Below, one piece after another: positions 7,677 to 15,497 of a stretch of DNA of 64,000 nucleotides. Within the stretch, counting starts at the first letter, position 1. Each line of letters begins with the position of its first letter. The position numbers and the translations under genes were made by a program. The DNA is from CAVXUB01 sp963764805 (lineage in GTDB: Bacteria; Actinomycetota; Acidimicrobiia; Acidimicrobiales; Bog-793). The stretch covers positions 372,001 through 436,000 of the forward strand of contig CAVXUB010000003.1 of the NCBI GenBank assembly GCA_963764805.1, given 5' to 3'. Below the pieces are notes generated by a model that was not told the DNA's origin, searched no databases, and was given only the letters and a program-made list of their open reading frames with translations.

Positions 7677-9201
7677 ATGCCGGTTGAGGAGTTGCGGACC
7701 AGAGCGGCCGCTCAGGCGAGAGCATTGCTGAAGGGGGTGCGACGGCTCGCTGGGGCTCGGCTCGCACCTCTCGCACGCAGTTCGCCCGTCGACGAGTCGT
7801 ACCGCGGTGACGCCGACGACTTCGTGCAGCGCGCCTACCTCGCGATCCTCGGGCGGCCGGCGGATCAACTCGGGCGCCGACGGCTGGCGGCCCAATTGGA
7901 GGAGGGACAGCTGACGCCCCGGCAGGCAGTGGATTCTCTCGTCGGTTCGACCGAGTTCGCCGCGCCGGCTGAGCGGTGCGGCCCCCGACAGCGCCGGCGG
8001 TCGACCTCAGGTGACGCCTCCGCCGGACTACCTCGATCCGAGCATGGTCATCAAGACCGAGGGGATGGAGAAGCTGCTCGGAACGGCCGAGTCGTATTTC
8101 TCGACGATGCCCGATCCCAGCCACCTGTTCGCCAAGCCGTACGCGTCCATCGAGGAGGCACCCGAGATCCTCGTCAGCCTGGGACAGCTCCTTGCCTGCT
8201 TCAAGCCGCTGCCGGACCAGGTGGTGCTCGACTTCGGCGCCGGCTCGTGCTGGACCTCCAGGGCTCTCGCCCAACTCGGGGTCGAGGTGATCGCCTGCGA
8301 CGCTTCGGAGACCGCGCTTCGGTTCGGTCGTCAGCTGTTCGAGCGCTTCCCCGTCGTCGGCGACCAGCCGTCACCGACGTTCTTGCACTTCGACGGGTAC
8401 AAGCTCGACATCGGGGACGAGAGCGTGGACGCCGTCTGTTGCTTCGACGCCTTCCACCACGTCCCCAATCCCGAGGAAGTGCTGACCGAGTTCTTCCGCA
8501 TCCTGCGGCCGGGTGGCGTGGCGGCGTTCTCCGAAGTCGGGGAGCACCACTCGCATACCCTCGTCGCCCAGAGGGAGATGCGGTCGTGGGGCGTGCTGGA
8601 GAACGACATCGTGCTGTGCGAGCTGTGGCCGGCGATGGAGCGGATTGGTTTCGAGAGCATTCAGGTGAACGTCTTCTCGACCGCCTCGTGCCTGCTTCCG
8701 CTTGCATCCTTCGAGGACTTCGTGGCCGGCGGGGGAGCGGCATCCAGCGCCTATCTCGAGACGACAAGGCGCTCGCTCGCAGACCGGCGGATGTTCGTGA
8801 TCCGCAAGCCGGGTCAGCTGCCCATCGACAGCCGCCAGACAGACGGACTGGACGGGACGCTCTCCCTCGCCTCGGTTGCAACTCGGCTGGAGGGTGACGA
8901 CTGGAAGGTGTCGGGAACTCTGGAGGCGGAGAACATCGGCGAGGCCGCCTGGCGCCCGTCGGGGGCGCGGGTCGGAGGGGTGTCCGTGGGCATCCGGATC
9001 CCCGGAGCCGCTCTCGTCGACGTCGGCCGGATCCCGGTCGGTGATGGTGATCCCACACCTCCGGGAGACAAGCGGGAGATCAGTTTCGACATCTCGTTGC
9101 AGGCATCGTCATTCGGCGACTCGGATGTGCTCGAGCTCGCTCTCGTCAGCGACGGCGTGACCTGGTTCGGCCCGGCGCTGACCGTTCGACTGCGGGGTTG
9201 A
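7677..9201 (+). CDS. DUF4214-methyltransferase-Ig-like domain protein (apparent +1 frameshift)
   Basis: The first part (from ATG 7677) has a basic head and a DUF4214-like segment DDFVQRAYLAILGRPADQLG followed by TPRQAVDSLVGSTEF. The frame is then lost near 7965-7975. The next frame continues APDSAGGRPQVTPPPDYLDP into a class I SAM methyltransferase: motif I VVLDFGAGSC, an acidic CDASETALRFG, then DAVCCFDAFHHVPNPEE and FFRILRPGGVAAFSE. The last 110 residues look like the Ig-like beta domain attached to some glycan-modifying enzymes and end LELALVSDGVTWFGPALTVRL. One extra base would explain the break; removing it gives about 507 residues. A GTG at 8011 could start the methyltransferase alone. 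The substrate is unknown; a role in surface polysaccharide or pilus modification is a guess from the domain mix. Confidence 0.7.
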
Positions 9202-9233
9202 GACGGCGAGAGACGACGGGGACGACCTGCGGC

Positions 9234-9992
9234 TCACCCGCCGTGGCGTCCGGCTCCACCGGCGAAGCGGGCTGCCCCGGCGGCGGTCTCGCCTTCGACT
9301 ATCGCCCGGAGACCGTGACGCACTTCGTTGAGCGTCGCCTCCGCCTCGGGGAGGCCCCATTGCTCGATCGCCGACAGCCGATCATGGCGTAGCGCCAGCT
9401 GGGGAAGAGCGGCGAGCTCCTTCGCCAGCGCGACCGCCGAGGTGAGTGCAGCTCCCGGCGGCACGAGCCGGTTCACGAGGCCCATCCGCTGCGCCTCGTG
9501 CCCCGAGACGCCTCGACCCGTGAGGATCAGGTCCATCGCATTGCTGTGACCGATCAGGCGGGGAAGGCGGATCGTGCCGAGATCGACCAACGGCACCCCG
9601 AAACGCCTGCAGAAGACTCCCAGCACAGCATCCTCCGCTGCCACTCGAAGATCGCACCAGAGGGCGAGCTCGAGGCCTCCCGCCACCGCCCAGCCCTCGA
9701 TGGCGGCGATGACCGGCTTGCCGAGCTTCATCCTCGTCGGCCCCATCGGCCCAGGACCGTCTTCGCCGACCCGGTTGCCATCCCCGCGGGCGATCGCGTC
9801 CAGGTCGGCGCCGGCGCAGAAGACACCGGCCGCACCCGTGAGCACGGCCACCGATGCCGCGCCGTCGCTGTCGAAGTCGGTGAAGGCCTCGAACAGTGCC
9901 GCGGCGGTCGGATTGTCGACGGCATTACGACGCTCGGGGCGGTCGATGGTGACGACGGTCACCGGACCGTCCCTGCTGACCTCCACGCCCAT
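9234..9992 (-). CDS. Enoyl-CoA hydratase/isomerase (crotonase) family protein
   Basis: A 252-residue crotonase-fold protein. The CoA-binding/oxyanion motifs are present: FCAGADLDAIARG near 59-71 and IEGWAVAGGLELALWCDLR near 99-117. The usual catalytic glutamates of enoyl-CoA hydratase are not seen: where most hydratases read QPE, this one reads RRFGVPLVDLGTIRLPRLIG. This variant is widespread among unassigned crotonases, so hydratase activity should not be assumed. The ATG at 9992 has AAGGAGG 5 nt upstream and is preferred over the GTG at 9995. It is a single gene, convergent with the methyltransferase gene. Confidence 0.85.
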   Translation of the reverse strand: MGVEVSRDGPVTVVTIDRPERRNAVDNPTAAALFEAFTDFDSDGAASVAVLTGAAGVFCAGADLDAIARGDGNRVGEDGPGPMGPTRMKLGKPVIAAIEGWAVAGGLELALWCDLRVAAEDAVLGVFCRRFGVPLVDLGTIRLPRLIGHSNAMDLILTGRGVSGHEAQRMGLVNRLVPPGAALTSAVALAKELAALPQLALRHDRLSAIEQWGLPEAEATLNEVRHGLRAIVEGETAAGAARFAGGAGRHGG

Positions 9993-10096
9993 CACGTCCT
10001 CCTTGCCTGCGACGCACCAGATATCTCGCCGTCAACGTACGCGAACGGCGCTCTCGCAGGCTTTGAAACTCCGACGACCGAGAAAGGGCCAAGAAC

Positions 10097-10936
10097 ATGG
10101 AAGACACTGACAGCGCGAGGCCAACGGCGAGGACGTCCGCGAGACGGCCGATGGTCGCGCTCGGCATCATCGCCGCAGCCGCCGTGACGGCGACCGCGCT
10201 TCTGGCAGGCGTCCTGATCGGCCGACCCGGGGCGGCCTCTCCTTCAACCGGAGGGGAGACGGTCAAGCTGGTGTCGCTCGGCAGCTCCTCGAGCTCCAGC
10301 GACAGCACGCCCACCATCACGGTCACCGGCACAGGCCAGGTCTTCGGGAGCCCGGACACGCTGACCCTGCAGATCGGCATCACTGCGGGCGGTTCGACAG
10401 CGACCGGAGCGCTCGACGAGGCCGATTCACGGATGGCTGCGCTCCAGGGCTCCTTCATGCATTCCGGCGTGCCAAAGGCCGAGCTGCAGACGAGCGGCCT
10501 CAACCTCAACGCCAACTACAACCAGTACAACGTCCTCACGGGCTTCTCCGCCAGCGAGGAGCTGACCGTGATCATGCACGACGTCTACACGGCTGGGGCG
10601 GTGATCGGAGCAGCTGCCGACGTGGCGGGCAACTTCGCCCACATCGACGACATCAGCTTCTCGATCTCCAACCAGTCGGCGCTGCTGGCTCAAGCGAGGG
10701 CACAGGCGATGCAGAACGCCAAGACGCAGGCGATCCAGATCGCCAACGGTGCCGGCGTCCGCCTCGGACCTGTCCGCACGGTCGTCGACGAGGAGGGCCA
10801 ACCCACGAACTACAACAGCTACGGCGACTACAACGGGCCTCTTGACGCTGCAGCTGCTCCGTCGTTCGTCCCACTGCAAGGCGGCAAGCAGTCCTTGTCG
10901 ATCACGGTCAGCGTGGTCTACACGCTCATCCAGTAG
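10097..10936 (+). CDS. SIMPL-domain (DUF541/YggE-like) membrane-anchored protein
   Basis: A 279-residue protein. An N-terminal signal anchor (about 19-42) is followed by a Ser-rich linker and a SIMPL domain starting ITVTGTGQVFGSPDTLTLQI and ending SITVSVVYTLIQ. In between, QARAQAMQNAKTQAIQIANG is the helix typical of the family. SIMPL proteins are periplasmic or surface proteins of uncertain biochemical role; YggE has been linked to oxidative stress. The start ATG has AAAGGG about 9 nt upstream. The next gene follows after 98 bases. Confidence 0.85.
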   Translation: MEDTDSARPTARTSARRPMVALGIIAAAAVTATALLAGVLIGRPGAASPSTGGETVKLVSLGSSSSSSDSTPTITVTGTGQVFGSPDTLTLQIGITAGGSTATGALDEADSRMAALQGSFMHSGVPKAELQTSGLNLNANYNQYNVLTGFSASEELTVIMHDVYTAGAVIGAAADVAGNFAHIDDISFSISNQSALLAQARAQAMQNAKTQAIQIANGAGVRLGPVRTVVDEEGQPTNYNSYGDYNGPLDAAAAPSFVPLQGGKQSLSITVSVVYTLIQ

Positions 10937-11034
10937 CAGCGCGGGAACGGAGACGACGGCGGTGCCGAGGGTTCGGATACGCGTCGCGCACGCCACCGCG
11001 CTTTGCAGATAGGGAGCACAAGGAGAGCACCACG

Positions 11035-12327
11035 ATGGACGAGATGGACGAGGACATGAAGCCCACCAACCCAGACCTGGGGCACCTGATCGAGGCAGAG
11101 CCAGGGCCAGCCGCGACGGTCGACAACATCCGCGCGATGCTCGGCCGTCACAGCAGGCGGCGCAGGCGCTTCACGAGCGCCATGGCTGCAGTGGCGCTGG
11201 CGGTCGGGGTGGGCGGAGGTGTGGCGATCGGCGAAGGCGTTGCCGGGGTCACCACAGGTTCGCCCCTCGCCGCCGGAAACCATTCGACGACCAGCGCCGT
11301 ACCTGCCTACCCGCAGTACGCCCGCTCGACGGGCAAGAACGGTGCCGGGGCCGCGAGCGCCCCGAGTGGTCTCAGTTGGGCAACTGGCACGCTTCCCGCC
11401 GACACCGGGCAGTCGAACAACGACACGCTCGCCCCGAGCGTCGCCGGCAACGCAGGTGACTATGCGACACGAACGGCGGCCGGCGTCGCCAGTCCGATCT
11501 CCTGCCAGGACGCCGCCTGCAGGCAGATCCTCATCGCCCGGGCGGCCAACGCCCTGCAGAGGCTCTTCGAGCGCACTGCGAACGGCGTCACTCTCAGGGC
11601 CTACGCACTGAGCTTCGACCTCGAGCCGCTCTACGAGCCGGTGACGATCGTCCCTTTGAGCCCGGCCCCTTCCGGCGGGGGCTCGGGTTCTGCCGGGGCG
11701 CAGTCGGGTGAGTCGGGCTCCGCGCCGAGTCGCGCCACGACCAACGGTCCCACCAGGAGTGCCATGGTGAACGGGGAGATCCTGCCTATCGTCCAGCCAG
11801 GCTGCCTGCCTTCCTCCGAATTGGAGCTCGAGGTCTCTGATGCCGGAGCCGTCGGTGTGATGACGGTGCCCGATGTGCGCAGCACGGACCGCCCCCTCTC
11901 GGTCGTCGAGGACCAGATCTTCGGCGCCGCCGAGAACGCTCCGATGGAGGTGCTCGCCGTGCGCACAGGAGCCGGCGTCGCTTCAGTGGAGGCACGGTTC
12001 TCGAACGGTTCGATGGACTCGATGGCGGCGGTCGACGGCTGGGCTGTCCTCGCCACCACGCTTCCCGAGTCGGCCCTCACGGCCACCCCGATCGGCACGG
12101 CGCAGGTGACCGCCTACGGCCGAGGCGGCAACGTGCTCGAGACTGCGAGCATCCCGGAAACGTCGGCCTACGCGATCCCGACGATGTGCGTCATTCACTC
12201 GTACCCGGTCCCTCAAGGTGGGCGGATCCCCAACATGCCGACCGGTGCACCTACTAAAGCGCCCAAGCCGGCGGGCGGTTCCGGCGGCGCCACCCCGCCG
12301 ACGGCAGGCTCGCTCCCTCGCCAGTGA
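11035..12327 (+). CDS. Membrane protein upstream of sigma factor, possible anti-sigma or sensor
   Basis: A 430-residue protein with an acidic cytoplasmic head (1-40), one transmembrane helix (about 47-70) preceded by RRRRR, and a long extracytoplasmic part rich in Ser, Ala, Gly and Pro. Two cysteines in the CQDAACRQ segment lie near residue 160. A good AAGGAG lies 9 nt before the ATG. It ends 19 bases before a sigma-70-family gene on the same strand. Single-pass proteins next to ECF-type sigma genes are often anti-sigma factors, but I see no zinc-binding HxxxCxxC anti-sigma motif, so this role is inferred from position only. Confidence 0.6.
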   Translation: MDEMDEDMKPTNPDLGHLIEAEPGPAATVDNIRAMLGRHSRRRRRFTSAMAAVALAVGVGGGVAIGEGVAGVTTGSPLAAGNHSTTSAVPAYPQYARSTGKNGAGAASAPSGLSWATGTLPADTGQSNNDTLAPSVAGNAGDYATRTAAGVASPISCQDAACRQILIARAANALQRLFERTANGVTLRAYALSFDLEPLYEPVTIVPLSPAPSGGGSGSAGAQSGESGSAPSRATTNGPTRSAMVNGEILPIVQPGCLPSSELELEVSDAGAVGVMTVPDVRSTDRPLSVVEDQIFGAAENAPMEVLAVRTGAGVASVEARFSNGSMDSMAAVDGWAVLATTLPESALTATPIGTAQVTAYGRGGNVLETASIPETSAYAIPTMCVIHSYPVPQGGRIPNMPTGAPTKAPKPAGGSGGATPPTAGSLPRQ

Positions 12328-12346
12328 TCCTCACCTGCATCTGCCG

Positions 12347-12907
12347 ATGGCCCTGACGATCGTTGCTCCCCGCCCGCCCGCATCGGCCAAGGAGCGTCAG
12401 ACTGTTGAGATTGCGAAAGAGCGATTGGGCACGGGGCCTGCGGCCGGCGAGGCCGACACCGATTTCGTCTCGGTCTACGAGCGCCACTACCCACGGGTCG
12501 TCAGGGCGCTGGAGCTGAGCGGGCTCGGCCGAGCCGCCGCCGAGGACGCCGCCCAGGAGGCTTTCGCTCGGACGCTCGGGCACTGGCGACGGGTGCGGCA
12601 GGGCACGAACCCGCCTGGGTACGTGTACCGGACCGCCTTTCGTCTGGCTCGCAGGTCGCTCCCAGAATCGCCTTTGGTGGGAGACGAACGTCCGGCGCCG
12701 GACGTGGCAGGGGAGGCGACCACGAACGTGGCGGTCGTCGGCACCCTGAGAGCGATGCCCGCAAGAAGGCGGGCCTGTGCCGTGATGTGCCTGGTGATGG
12801 GGTTCACGCCGGCAGAGGCCGCCGAGACCCTCGGCATAGCCCCTTCGACGGTACGCAAGCAGCTCGAATACGCGAGGGCCGATCTCCGCGTAAAGCTCGA
12901 CCTCTGA
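12347..12907 (+). CDS. Sigma-70 family (ECF-type) RNA polymerase sigma factor
   Basis: A 186-residue protein with region 2 (FVSVYERHYPRVVRALELSG, then AEDAAQEAFARTLGHWRRV) and region 4 (AVMCLVMGFTPAEAAETLGI followed by STVRKQLEYARADL, the helix-turn-helix that reads the -35 element). The linker is short, as in ECF and SigE-like factors. The ATG at 12347 was chosen because upstream codons overlap the preceding gene and encode no sigma region. The start has no clear ribosome-binding site. It probably forms a pair with the membrane protein encoded just upstream. Its regulon is unknown. Confidence 0.85.
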   Translation: MALTIVAPRPPASAKERQTVEIAKERLGTGPAAGEADTDFVSVYERHYPRVVRALELSGLGRAAAEDAAQEAFARTLGHWRRVRQGTNPPGYVYRTAFRLARRSLPESPLVGDERPAPDVAGEATTNVAVVGTLRAMPARRRACAVMCLVMGFTPAEAAETLGIAPSTVRKQLEYARADLRVKLDL

Positions 12908-12965
12908 ACATGCGGGGCCGCCGGCAGCGGGCGGCTGAGGGCCCCCGATTGGCCTCCCGGGGCGC

Positions 12966-12974
12966 TGCTATACT
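12966..12974 (+). promoter_or_regulatory. Extended -10 promoter (TGCTATACT) of the rimP-nusA-infB operon
   Basis: TATACT at 12969-12974 is preceded by TG one base upstream, which makes an extended -10 element that can work with a weak -35. It is followed by a leader of roughly 110 nt before rimP. It is the clearest -10 in front of the translation operon. Confidence 0.6.
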
Positions 12975-13004
12975 CCTCGTGCCGTTCGACAAGTAGGGAC
13001 AGGG

Positions 13005-13035
13005 AAGCGTGGGCGGTGGCCCACGCTTTTGTTTT
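13005..13035 (+). terminator. Terminator-like hairpin in the rimP leader, candidate attenuator
   Basis: A perfect 9-base-pair stem AAGCGTGGG / CCCACGCTT (13005-13013 and 13020-13028) with loop CGGTGG is followed by TTGTTTT. It lies downstream of the extended -10 and upstream of rimP, so it sits inside the operon leader and not after a gene. A comparable GC-rich hairpin with a T tract precedes rimP/nusA operons in many bacteria. It could attenuate the operon, possibly through NusA itself. It could also terminate read-through from the sigma factor gene. Confidence 0.7.
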
Positions 13036-13088
13036 GTCGTCGTATGGCGCCGGTTCGGAGCAGGCACAAGAGGCCCAGGAGGTGGACG

Positions 13089-13703
13089 ATGGAGATGACC
13101 GAGAGGATCGAGCAGCTCGTCGCGCCCCTCGTGACAGGTGCCGGGCTGCAGATCGTGGACGTCGAGCTGTTGCAGCCGGGACCCGTGCTGAGGCTGACGG
13201 TGGAAGGTCCCGACGCCGTCAATCTGGACGGGCTCGGCGATCTCAGCCGAGCGGTGTCGGCGCTGCTGGACGCTGAGTCAGCAGGCCCACCGGGAAGCTA
13301 CGACCTCGAGGTCTCGAGTCCCGGCCTCGAGAGGCGGCTCAGGCGCCCCGAGCACTTCCTGAAGGCAGTCGGCCAGGAGGTTCACGTCCTGATGTGCGCC
13401 GGCAGCGAAGGTGAGCGTCGTGTCAACGGTGTGCTGGCCGAGGCCGAGCCGGACCGCATCCTCGTGATCGGAGAGCGCACGCTCGCCGAGGGGCGCTGGC
13501 TCCAGCTGGACGAGATCGAACGGGCGAGGACGGTGTTCGACTGGAAGGCCGCCCTCGCCGGCGACAACGCAGCCCGGTCGGCGGCCCGCAAGGCAGGCAC
13601 GGAGGGGCAGCAGCGGCAGGGCAAGGCGCGGCCGGTATCGCAGGGTGGGCCTGACGGCCCTGGAGAGCCCGCAGAGGGCAGGGAGAGAGCGACGAGGAGA
13701 TGA
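13089..13703 (+). CDS. rimP: Ribosome maturation factor RimP
   Basis: A 204-residue RimP, needed for 30S subunit maturation. The N-terminal domain covers MTERIEQLVAPLVTGAGLQIVDVE to LLDAESAGPPGSYDLEVSSPGLERRL (family signature SSPGLERPL). The C-terminal SH3-like domain is followed by a basic, Gln/Gly-rich tail of about 35 residues. The ATG at 13089 has AGGAGG 6 nt upstream and is better than the upstream ATG, which falls in the leader. The stop overlaps the nusA start (ATGA at 13700-13703), the usual arrangement of this operon. Confidence 0.93.
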   Translation: MEMTERIEQLVAPLVTGAGLQIVDVELLQPGPVLRLTVEGPDAVNLDGLGDLSRAVSALLDAESAGPPGSYDLEVSSPGLERRLRRPEHFLKAVGQEVHVLMCAGSEGERRVNGVLAEAEPDRILVIGERTLAEGRWLQLDEIERARTVFDWKAALAGDNAARSAARKAGTEGQQRQGKARPVSQGGPDGPGEPAEGRERATRR

Positions 13704-15124
13704 CGAGGACGACCGCAAGCAGCGAGGACGGCCGCAACTTCGAATTCCTCGACGCGCTCCAGCAGATCGCGAGGGACAAGGGGATCTCGGTCGACGCGCT
13801 CCTCGATGCGCTCGCCAACGCGTTGGTGGCCGCCTACAAGCGGATGCCGAGGGCCGCAGAGGAAGCCGTCGTCACGATCGATCCGGATACCGGAGAGATC
13901 CGGGTGTACGGGCAGGAGCTGGACGAGGACGGCAATGTGGTCCGCGAGTGGGACGACACCCCTGACGACTTCGGCCGGATCGCCGCCCAGACCGCCAAGC
14001 AGGTGATCACCCAACGCATCCGCGAAGCGGCGCGCGACCTGATGTACGAGGAGTACGCGGGCCGCGAGGGCGACCTCGTCACGGGCATCATCCAGCAGAG
14101 CGACAACCGTTACACGCTCCTAGATCTCGGCAAGGTGGAAGCCCTCCTGCCCCAGGCCGAGCAGGTCCCCTACGAGCGCTACGAGCACGGTGCGCGGCTG
14201 AAGGCATACATCGTCGAGGTCCGCAAGACCACTAAGGGCCCCCAGATAATCGTCTCACGCAGCCATCCCGGGCTCATCAAGCGGCTGTTCGAGCTCGAGG
14301 TCCCGGAGATCTCGAACGGCGTCGTGGAGATCAAGGCAGCAGCTCGCGAACCCGGCCACCGCACAAAGATCGCCGTCTGGTCGAACGACCAGAACGTGGA
14401 TCCGGTCGGCGCCAGCGTCGGCCCCCGCGGCGCCCGTGTCCGCATGGTGATGAACGAGCTGAGGGGGGAGAAGATCGACGTCGTCGAGTACGTCGAGGAT
14501 CCCGCCGAGTTCGTCGCCCAGGCACTGCAGCCGGCCCGTGTGCGGGAGGTGCGCCTCGACGACGAGACGGGGACCGCGACGGTGATCGTGCACGACTCGC
14601 AGCTATCGCTCGCCATCGGCAAGGAAGGGCAGAACGCCCGTCTGACCGCCCGGCTCACGGGCTGGCGCGTCGACATCAAGTCGGAGAGCCAGGTGGCCGA
14701 GGAAGAGGCTGCTGCCGCGGCGGCGGCGGAGCAGTGGGCCGAGGGCGAGTGGGTTCAGGACGAGGGCGGTCAGATGGTCTGGCAGCCGGCGGAGGGTGGC
14801 GAGGCGGTCTCGATGGCTGAGTGGGAGCACGGCGGTGACGCCAGCGCCCGAGGCGCCGGCGAGGACACTGTCGGCGTCGAAGGCGACACCCAAGCCGACG
14901 GAGCCGAAGCCGAGACAGCCGAGACAGCCGAGACAGCCGAGACCAACGGAGCCGGCGGCGACGCCGCCGGGACCGACGCCGCCGAGACTGACGCCGCCGA
15001 GACTGACGCCGCCGAGACTGACGCCGCCGACACCGACGCCGCCGACACCGACGCCGCCGACACCGACGCCGCCGACACCGACGCCGCTGAAGGCGGCGCA
15101 GCCGAGACCGAGGAGCTGTCGTAG
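13700..15124 (+). CDS. nusA: Transcription termination/antitermination protein NusA
   Basis: A 474-residue NusA that binds RNA polymerase and RNA to control pausing and termination. The N-terminal domain includes EFLDALQQIARDKGISVDA. An S1 domain follows (YEGREGDLV-type segment to QIIVSRSHPGLIKRLFELEV), then KH1 with GPRG in ASVGPRGARVRMV and KH2 with GKEG in LAIGKEGQNARL. The C-terminal 110 residues are acidic and Ala-rich and end in eight copies of a five-residue TDAAE/TDAAD repeat, not part of the NusA core. It is coupled to rimP and followed by ylxR. Confidence 0.95.
   Translation: MTRTTASSEDGRNFEFLDALQQIARDKGISVDALLDALANALVAAYKRMPRAAEEAVVTIDPDTGEIRVYGQELDEDGNVVREWDDTPDDFGRIAAQTAKQVITQRIREAARDLMYEEYAGREGDLVTGIIQQSDNRYTLLDLGKVEALLPQAEQVPYERYEHGARLKAYIVEVRKTTKGPQIIVSRSHPGLIKRLFELEVPEISNGVVEIKAAAREPGHRTKIAVWSNDQNVDPVGASVGPRGARVRMVMNELRGEKIDVVEYVEDPAEFVAQALQPARVREVRLDDETGTATVIVHDSQLSLAIGKEGQNARLTARLTGWRVDIKSESQVAEEEAAAAAAAEQWAEGEWVQDEGGQMVWQPAEGGEAVSMAEWEHGGDASARGAGEDTVGVEGDTQADGAEAETAETAETAETNGAGGDAAGTDAAETDAAETDAAETDAADTDAADTDAADTDAADTDAAEGGAAETEELS
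14971..15090 (+). repeat. 15-bp tandem repeat, eight copies, inside the nusA 3' end
   Basis: Eight consecutive 15-base units (consensus GACTGACGCCGCCGA or CACCGACGCCGCCGA) encode the acidic TDAAE/TDAAD tail. A 9-base GCCGAGACA repeat (four units, 14909-14944) lies just upstream. Such tracts change length easily by slippage and could vary between strains or be miscounted in assembly. Confidence 0.9.
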
Positions 15125-15375
15125 CTCCGCTTCGCACGTGCGTCGGCTGCAGGTGCCGGCGTTCACAGGACGAGCTCATGCGGGTCGTCGCCGACGGCAC
15201 AGGGGGAATCCTCGTGGGCCGAACCTTGGCCGGCCGGGGAGCTTGGCTTTGTGGAGGGCCGTCCGCCAGGACCTGCATCGAGATGGCTCTCAGGCGCGGC
15301 TCGCTCGGCCGGGCGCTGCGTGCCCAGGTGAGCGCCGACCGGGCTCGGTGCTCGTTGGCCGTATTCTTGAGCTGA
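15121..15375 (+). CDS. ylxR: YlxR-family RNA-binding protein (start codon unclear)
   Basis: A small DUF448/YlxR protein between nusA and infB, its usual place. The conserved RTCVGCR motif near the N-terminus, the GRTLAGRGAWLC segment and the ALRRGSLGRALR helix are all readable. The frame containing RTCVGC has no ATG, GTG or TTG after the upstream stop at 15088-15090; the first codon overlapping the nusA stop is GTA (15121). The annotated ATG at 15178 would delete the RTCVGC motif. Either a non-standard start is used, or the sequence has an error (GTG read as GTA, or an indel). I give the extent from the GTA. Confidence 0.75.
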   Translation, partial: VAPLRTCVGCRCRRSQDELMRVVADGTGGILVGRTLAGRGAWLCGGPSARTCIEMALRRGSLGRALRAQVSADRARCSLAVFLS

Positions 15376-15497
15376 GCAGGGTCGCTGCTTCATCACGAAG
15401 CGCCGCCCACGGCTGCTTCGCCGTTGTGGGAGGATTGACACCCGCGCCAAGCGTTTTGAACTTCGCGCCCACGCTACAGAGAGGACCAAGGCACCAC

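Noticed and set aside
14676..15278. Long open frames on the minus strand opposite the nusA tail repeat
   Set aside because: They are produced by the 15-bp repeat and consist of low-complexity Ser/Ala or Arg/Gly runs; the nusA frame explains the region.
15435..15465. Internal promoter before infB from TTGACA
   Set aside because: TTGACA is present but no -10 at a suitable distance was found.
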